Source of the DNA: Thoreauomyces humboldtii
Taxonomy: Eukaryota; Chytridiomycota; Chytridiomycetes; Spizellomycetales; Powellomycetaceae
Length of the DNA: 64,000 nucleotides
Reading direction: 5' to 3'
NCBI GenBank assembly: GCA_027596035.1
Contig: JADGJA010000005.1
Span: 1 to 64,000 of the forward strand
Made by a program: the position numbers and the translations under genes. Below are positions 59,901 through 64,000 of this stretch, piece by piece (the stretch's first letter is position 1; the number at the start of each line of letters is the position of its first letter). Under the pieces are notes generated by a model, which was given only the letters and a program-made list of their open reading frames with translations, was not told where the DNA came from and did no database searches.

Positions 59901-62866
59901 GCCAAGCTTCTTCAGAAGCTCCCATCGACTTCGATGCAAGTCCCACTCGCCAAACTCATCACCACCATGTGCAACTTCCTCCGTCATCGCGGTCAGGATG
60001 CCCGTGATTGCACTCGAGAAACGCTCGTCAAGGTCGCTGTCCTTCTGGGACCTACCTTCTTTCCTTTTATCCTCAAAGAGCTTGAAGGCGCCCTGACGCG
60101 GGGTTATCAGCTGCATGTGCTCGGGTTCACGGTCCACTCTATTCTCATGAACCTCGTTCCTTTGCTGAAACCCGGCGATCTAGACCCATGCGTTGATCAA
60201 GTTGTTAGCGTCTGTGTGGCAGATATCTTCGGTGAGGCAGGAGCCGAACGGGAGGTCATGGAGCTCCGGGGAAAGATGCGAGAAATCAAGACAACCAAGA
60301 GTTTCGATTCCCTTGAGCTCATCAGCAAGGCTATTTCGTTTAAGCTCACTGGGCGTATGCTACTCCCGCTGAAGGAGCTCATGCTCGAAACGAACAGCGC
60401 GCAAGTGACTCGCAAGATCGACGACATTTTCCGCCGACTGGCACTAGGACTCAACACCAACTCCAGCGTGGAAGATCGCGAGTTGATGGTGTTTGTTCAC
60501 GAGCTGGTCACCGAGAACTTGCCTCTGTCGCAGTCTGCAGCACCACAAGTGAAGCGGAAATCGGCGGCCGAAAAGAACTTCACCGTTCAGCTCAAACGCG
60601 GAGACCCTCTCGAGCCCATTCGGTACTTCCAAGCTAACGCTCACATGTTCATCGAGTTTGGACTTTCGCTGCTTTTGACGGCTCTTCGATCAGAAAAGAT
60701 CAGCACCCGCAATCCTCAGCACTTGAGCATGCTAGACCCTCTCGTCGAGTTACTTGGCCGATCCTTGTACTCGAAGCACAGTGGGGTCAGCACCCAAGCT
60801 CTTCGAGTGCTCGCCATCATCGCCATCTCGCCGCTGCCCAGCCTGAAGCCCACCATGCCGATCATTGTCAGGCGTCTGTTCGACATCCTCGGCAAAAGCT
60901 TCACCGCCAATGAAGAGCTCACCAAAGCTACGTTCCGCCTGTTAACCCTCATCATCCGAGACTGCAAGTACGTGTCAATTAGCGAATCGCAGCTGATTCT
61001 CGTTCTCAACGTCGTGCGGCCCGATCTCGAGACTCAAGCCGCCGACCGTCAGGGTACGGCGTTCTCACTGATCCGTGCAATCCTCACCCGCAAAATCGTC
61101 GTCAAGGAAATGTACGACTTGATGGAGGTCGTGGCCAAAACCCTTGTCACAAGCCAGAGCTCGCAGGTCCGAGAACTGAGTCGTCAAGCGCATGTCCAGT
61201 TCCTTCTGGAGTACCCTCAAGGCCCCAATCGCTTGAAGAAACAGATGACCTACCTGGTCAAAAACCTCTCGTATGACCACGAGAGTGGACGCGAATCAGT
61301 TTTGCAGATGCTCAACACGATTATTGTGAAGTTCTCGGACGCCGTTCTCTTCGAGTATGCCGACCTACTCTTCCTGGCTCTGGTCATGAGCCTGGTAAAC
61401 GACGAATCAGCAAAGTGCCGTGCGCTTGCGGGCAAAATCATCTGCGAGCTCGTCCCTCGGCTCGATGCTACCCGCTTCGCCAAGGTTTTGGAACTCATCG
61501 AGACATGGTTCCAGCAGGACCAGCAACCTCAACTTCAACGCACCGCTGCGCAAGTCTCTGGCCTTATTCTTGGCGCCGCCGGGGACCGGGAGCAGAAATG
61601 GATCCCAACTTTCCTTAGGCTTCTCGATCAAACTCTCGGCAAGGCTGTCCAGCGGCTTCGAGGCGCGGATGTCTTGGAGGGCGATGCCATGGACGTGGAC
61701 GAGAGCGATGACTCCTGGGAAACGTGCTACTACTCCTTGAACGCATTTCTGAAGGTGGTCACTGAACTCCCGGGCCTCACGTACAACTCCGCCGCCGAAC
61801 CTGTATGGATCCACGTTCGGGCCCTCCTCCTGCACCCTCATCAATGGATCAGGATCGTCTGCAACCGGCTGCTCGGAGTATTCTTCCAGTCGGTTGATGC
61901 GAAGACACGCATCGTGGTCGGTGGGCAGTCCACAAAGCCGCACTCGCTGCTCGCCACCACTGAGGGCCTCAAGGAATTCGGTCACGCCCTGTCCTCTCAA
62001 CTGGACTCGCACCTTTTGACGGCGGATCTGGCCAAGCAGATCGTCAAGAACATGTTCTTCATGGGCAAGTGCATGTACGAGCTGGACCAGACGCTCGACG
62101 GTGCCAACGCTGCAGCTGGATCTGCAGCTGTTACCGCAGAACCCGAGGTCGACGAGGAGGACGACGAAGCGGCAGGCGATGATGTCGAGGACGATCAGGT
62201 GGAAGAAGCCACTTCGGCGCCAAAACCGAGCTTCCAGCTTCTTCTTGCATTGTGTCGAAGGGTCGCATTCCTCTGCCGTGCCGATACCGCCAAGAAACGT
62301 GGACCTCTATTGGTACGTCCGCTTGAATCTTTGCCACTACACGCTGGTACTCTGTCTGATGTCTTTTGTCTTCGTATAGCGTCGAAGCGTCTTCCAATGG
62401 TTCGCTGCCATGACCAACTACATCCCTGCGCCAAAGATGAACCGATATCTCTTCCACATGATCTCGACGCTCTACCGCACGTCTAAAGACGAGTCCGCCA
62501 AGGGCGCAGATGCTGGTAAGATCGTAACGTCTCTGTCTTTAGCCCAGGACATCCACACTCAACGTTTTTGTTCGTCTTGCATCAGATGAGCTTCGACTCC
62601 TGGCCGACGAGGTGCTGGGAATGATCCGCAAGCACGTGGGCACGGTCGAGTACCTGGAAATGTACAACAAGGTGCATCTGCGAGTACAGGAGGTCCGTCG
62701 GGAGCGCAAGGCCCAGCGAAGCATCCAGGCCGTCGTGGACCCCGAAGCCCGAGCGAAGCGTCGTGTCCAGAAGAACGACATGAAGCGCGGGAGTCGCAAG
62801 CGAAAGGCGGAGGAGTTTGCTCAGAAGAAGGTCAAGCTCGGCATCTCCAAGAAGATCCGTCACTAG
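53998..62866 (+). CDS. UTP20: U3 snoRNP-associated protein Utp20 (HEAT-repeat scaffold)
   Basis: The start ATG 53998 encodes a 19-residue exon (to 54054). About nine small exons follow, up to 55,790, then one exon of roughly 6.5 kb (about 55,840-62,313) and short 3' exons. The N-terminal part reads YQSFRERVKSVKIDVTHRV, LTTCLVRDLQDECFPHFHQI and LVFNTLAYLFKYLARNLL, the pattern of the DRIM/Utp20 family. The body is HEAT-like alpha solenoid. An acidic insert (EEEETEEAPA) is near 59,730 and another Asp/Glu run near 62,150. The C-terminus is strongly basic (KRGSRKRKAEEFAQKKVK then LGISKKIRH), as in Utp20. The estimated length of about 2,800 residues fits the family. Utp20 is a nucleolar component of the small-subunit processome. 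Confidence 0.92.
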
Positions 62867-63136
62867 AGGCTTGTTCTCCTATCCTATACAGTTTTGTTCT
62901 TAGATCTTATTTATATAGCGCTAGCTCTCCAAAATCTTGAGTTATTATCCATTTCGACATGTCTGGATGGAAAGCAGTTCGATTGTACCGCGTGCGAGTG
63001 ATACATGATAGCAGATAGGGAGGCTGCGGCCTCTCACATAAACCCTTTGATTGGTACAGCTATGGAAAAAAAGCCTCCTTATTCTTTCGAGATGAAAATG
63101 CAGATGTAGGGAATGGTTGTTCAGGGGTCCTAAATT
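62867..63136. other. Convergent 3' region between UTP20 and the ADHFE1-like gene
   Basis: This 270 bp AT-richer interval holds both 3' UTRs. No other feature was seen. Confidence 0.5.
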
Positions 63137-64000
63137 CTAGTACAAAGTGTACGACTGCTCGACGAGCCTCTCAATAACCTCAAAGTCGACGGGTCGGGGA
63201 GACATCTTGGTTACTCGGTGCTGGGGCAAGGTTCCTTCCACGATCATGTTCGTGTCCTCCTTGGTGTAGCCGAGGGCCGAGATACCATTGGGCACATCGA
63301 GCGTATGCAGGAACTTGCGGAGGGCGTCGGAGAGGATGGGTCCGGCGTCGGCCAGCTTGGCGTTCGAAACGTCCGCACCGAAAAGCGCGGCAGCTTCAAG
63401 GTGACGCTCGGGGCATGCGGGAGCGGTCCACTTGAAGACGGCGGGTGAGGTGACTGCCACCGAAATACCGTGAGGAATGATGTTGTGATCGACGTTGTAT
63501 CCCTTGTGCTTGTAGTTCTTGTTGCCGCCCGCGATGGGGTACGACATGCCATGGCAGAGATGAACGCCAGCGTTTCCGAATCCGATACCCGCAAAGGTCG
63601 AGGCCAGAATCATCTGCTCCTGAGCCGAGTGATCGTCGGGACGCTTGTAAGCGCGAGGAAGGTTGTCGATGCACATCTTGAGCGCCTTGAGCGACCACAT
63701 ATCCGAGATAGGGTTGGACCCCTGGTACGCGGGGCGGAGGTTCGGGTTGGTGGGACGGGGCGTACGCTCGTTGTAAGGAATGGCGGTGTACGACTCGAGA
63801 GAATGGCTGAATGCAACAGAAGTTAGTTGAAGAACGCTTGCGATAGATGCATAAGAAAAGCGTTCACCAAAGGACGTCAAGACCGCTGGCAACGTGAACC
63901 TGGGGAGGCATGGTGCGGGTGTTGAGAGGATCGACAATACCAAGGAAGGGCTTCAAGGAACGGTGCGCGATGCCCGTCTTGAAGTTCTGAGGCTTGTAGT
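63137..64000 (-). CDS. ADHFE1: Iron-containing alcohol dehydrogenase, ADHFE1-type (3' part)
   Basis: The gene runs off the right edge, so the N-terminal part is missing. The visible upstream exon reads KPFLGIVDPLNTRTMPPQVH then VASGLDVL. An intron (GTGAACGC...ATTCAG, about 63,869-63,810) leads to CHSLESYTAIPYNERTPRP, RPAYQGSNPISDMWSLKALK and FAGIGFGNAGVHLCHGMSYP. The last contains the His residues of the metal site of group III (Fe) alcohol dehydrogenases. The C-terminus is TKEDTNMIVEGTLPQHRVTK then a short tail to TAG 63137. ADHFE1 is a mitochondrial hydroxyacid-oxoacid transhydrogenase that couples 4-hydroxybutyrate oxidation to 2-oxoglutarate reduction. That activity is taken from the family. 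Confidence 0.94.

Overview
This window is nuclear DNA from an intron-rich eukaryote, most probably a flagellated (zoosporic) fungus of chytrid type. The fungal reading rests on an Epl1-type enhancer of polycomb, a Nup159/Nup214 nucleoporin, riboflavin synthase and Tim50. Short introns (about 55-110 bp, GT...AG, many GTAAGT/GTGAGT donors) and tight gene spacing agree with it. The flagellum is implied by a complete axonemal inner-arm dynein heavy chain and a multi-domain adenylate kinase of the AK9 type. I saw no tRNA, rRNA, transposon or CRISPR-like array.

Layout, left to right. 0-6 kb: a MARCH5-like mitochondrial RING-CH ligase (minus), a small two-helix membrane protein (plus, perhaps Apq12-like), a SYLF/Ysc84-like protein with a poly-Q tail (minus), and a secreted or membrane-anchored protein that looks like a bacterial solute-binding protein (plus). 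6-25 kb, all minus: the AK9-like kinase followed by the dynein heavy chain, a flagellar block of about 19 kb. 26-37 kb, all minus: EPL1 and a Nup159/214-like FG nucleoporin, with an unclear 1.2 kb stretch between them. 37-40 kb, plus: an unidentified multi-exon locus, then S-adenosylmethionine synthetase behind a simple-repeat-rich leader. 40-44 kb: GPI2/PIG-C and CWC15 (minus), then RIB5 (plus). 44-54 kb, all minus: a CLC chloride transporter, a very short protein with three tau/MAP-type microtubule-binding repeats, XAP5/FAM50 and TIM50. 54-63 kb, plus: UTP20, mostly one exon of about 6.5 kb. 63-64 kb, minus: the 3' part of an ADHFE1-type iron alcohol dehydrogenase, cut by the window edge.

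Most genes are housekeeping: spliceosome (CWC15, XAP5), ribosome biogenesis (UTP20), nuclear pore, GPI anchors, mitochondrial import, SAM and riboflavin synthesis. The unusual content is the flagellar pair, the tau-like repeat protein, the solute-binding-like ectodomain protein, and a decayed copy of the RIB5 3' end. Several pairs are head-to-head with short shared upstream regions (MARCH5/Apq12-like, SYLF/solute-binding-like, CWC15/RIB5, TIM50/UTP20).

Exon boundaries were placed by eye from reading frame, splice consensus and remembered family patterns. Where I give exact exon coordinates the phases add up. For the large genes only the outer limits and main exons are given.
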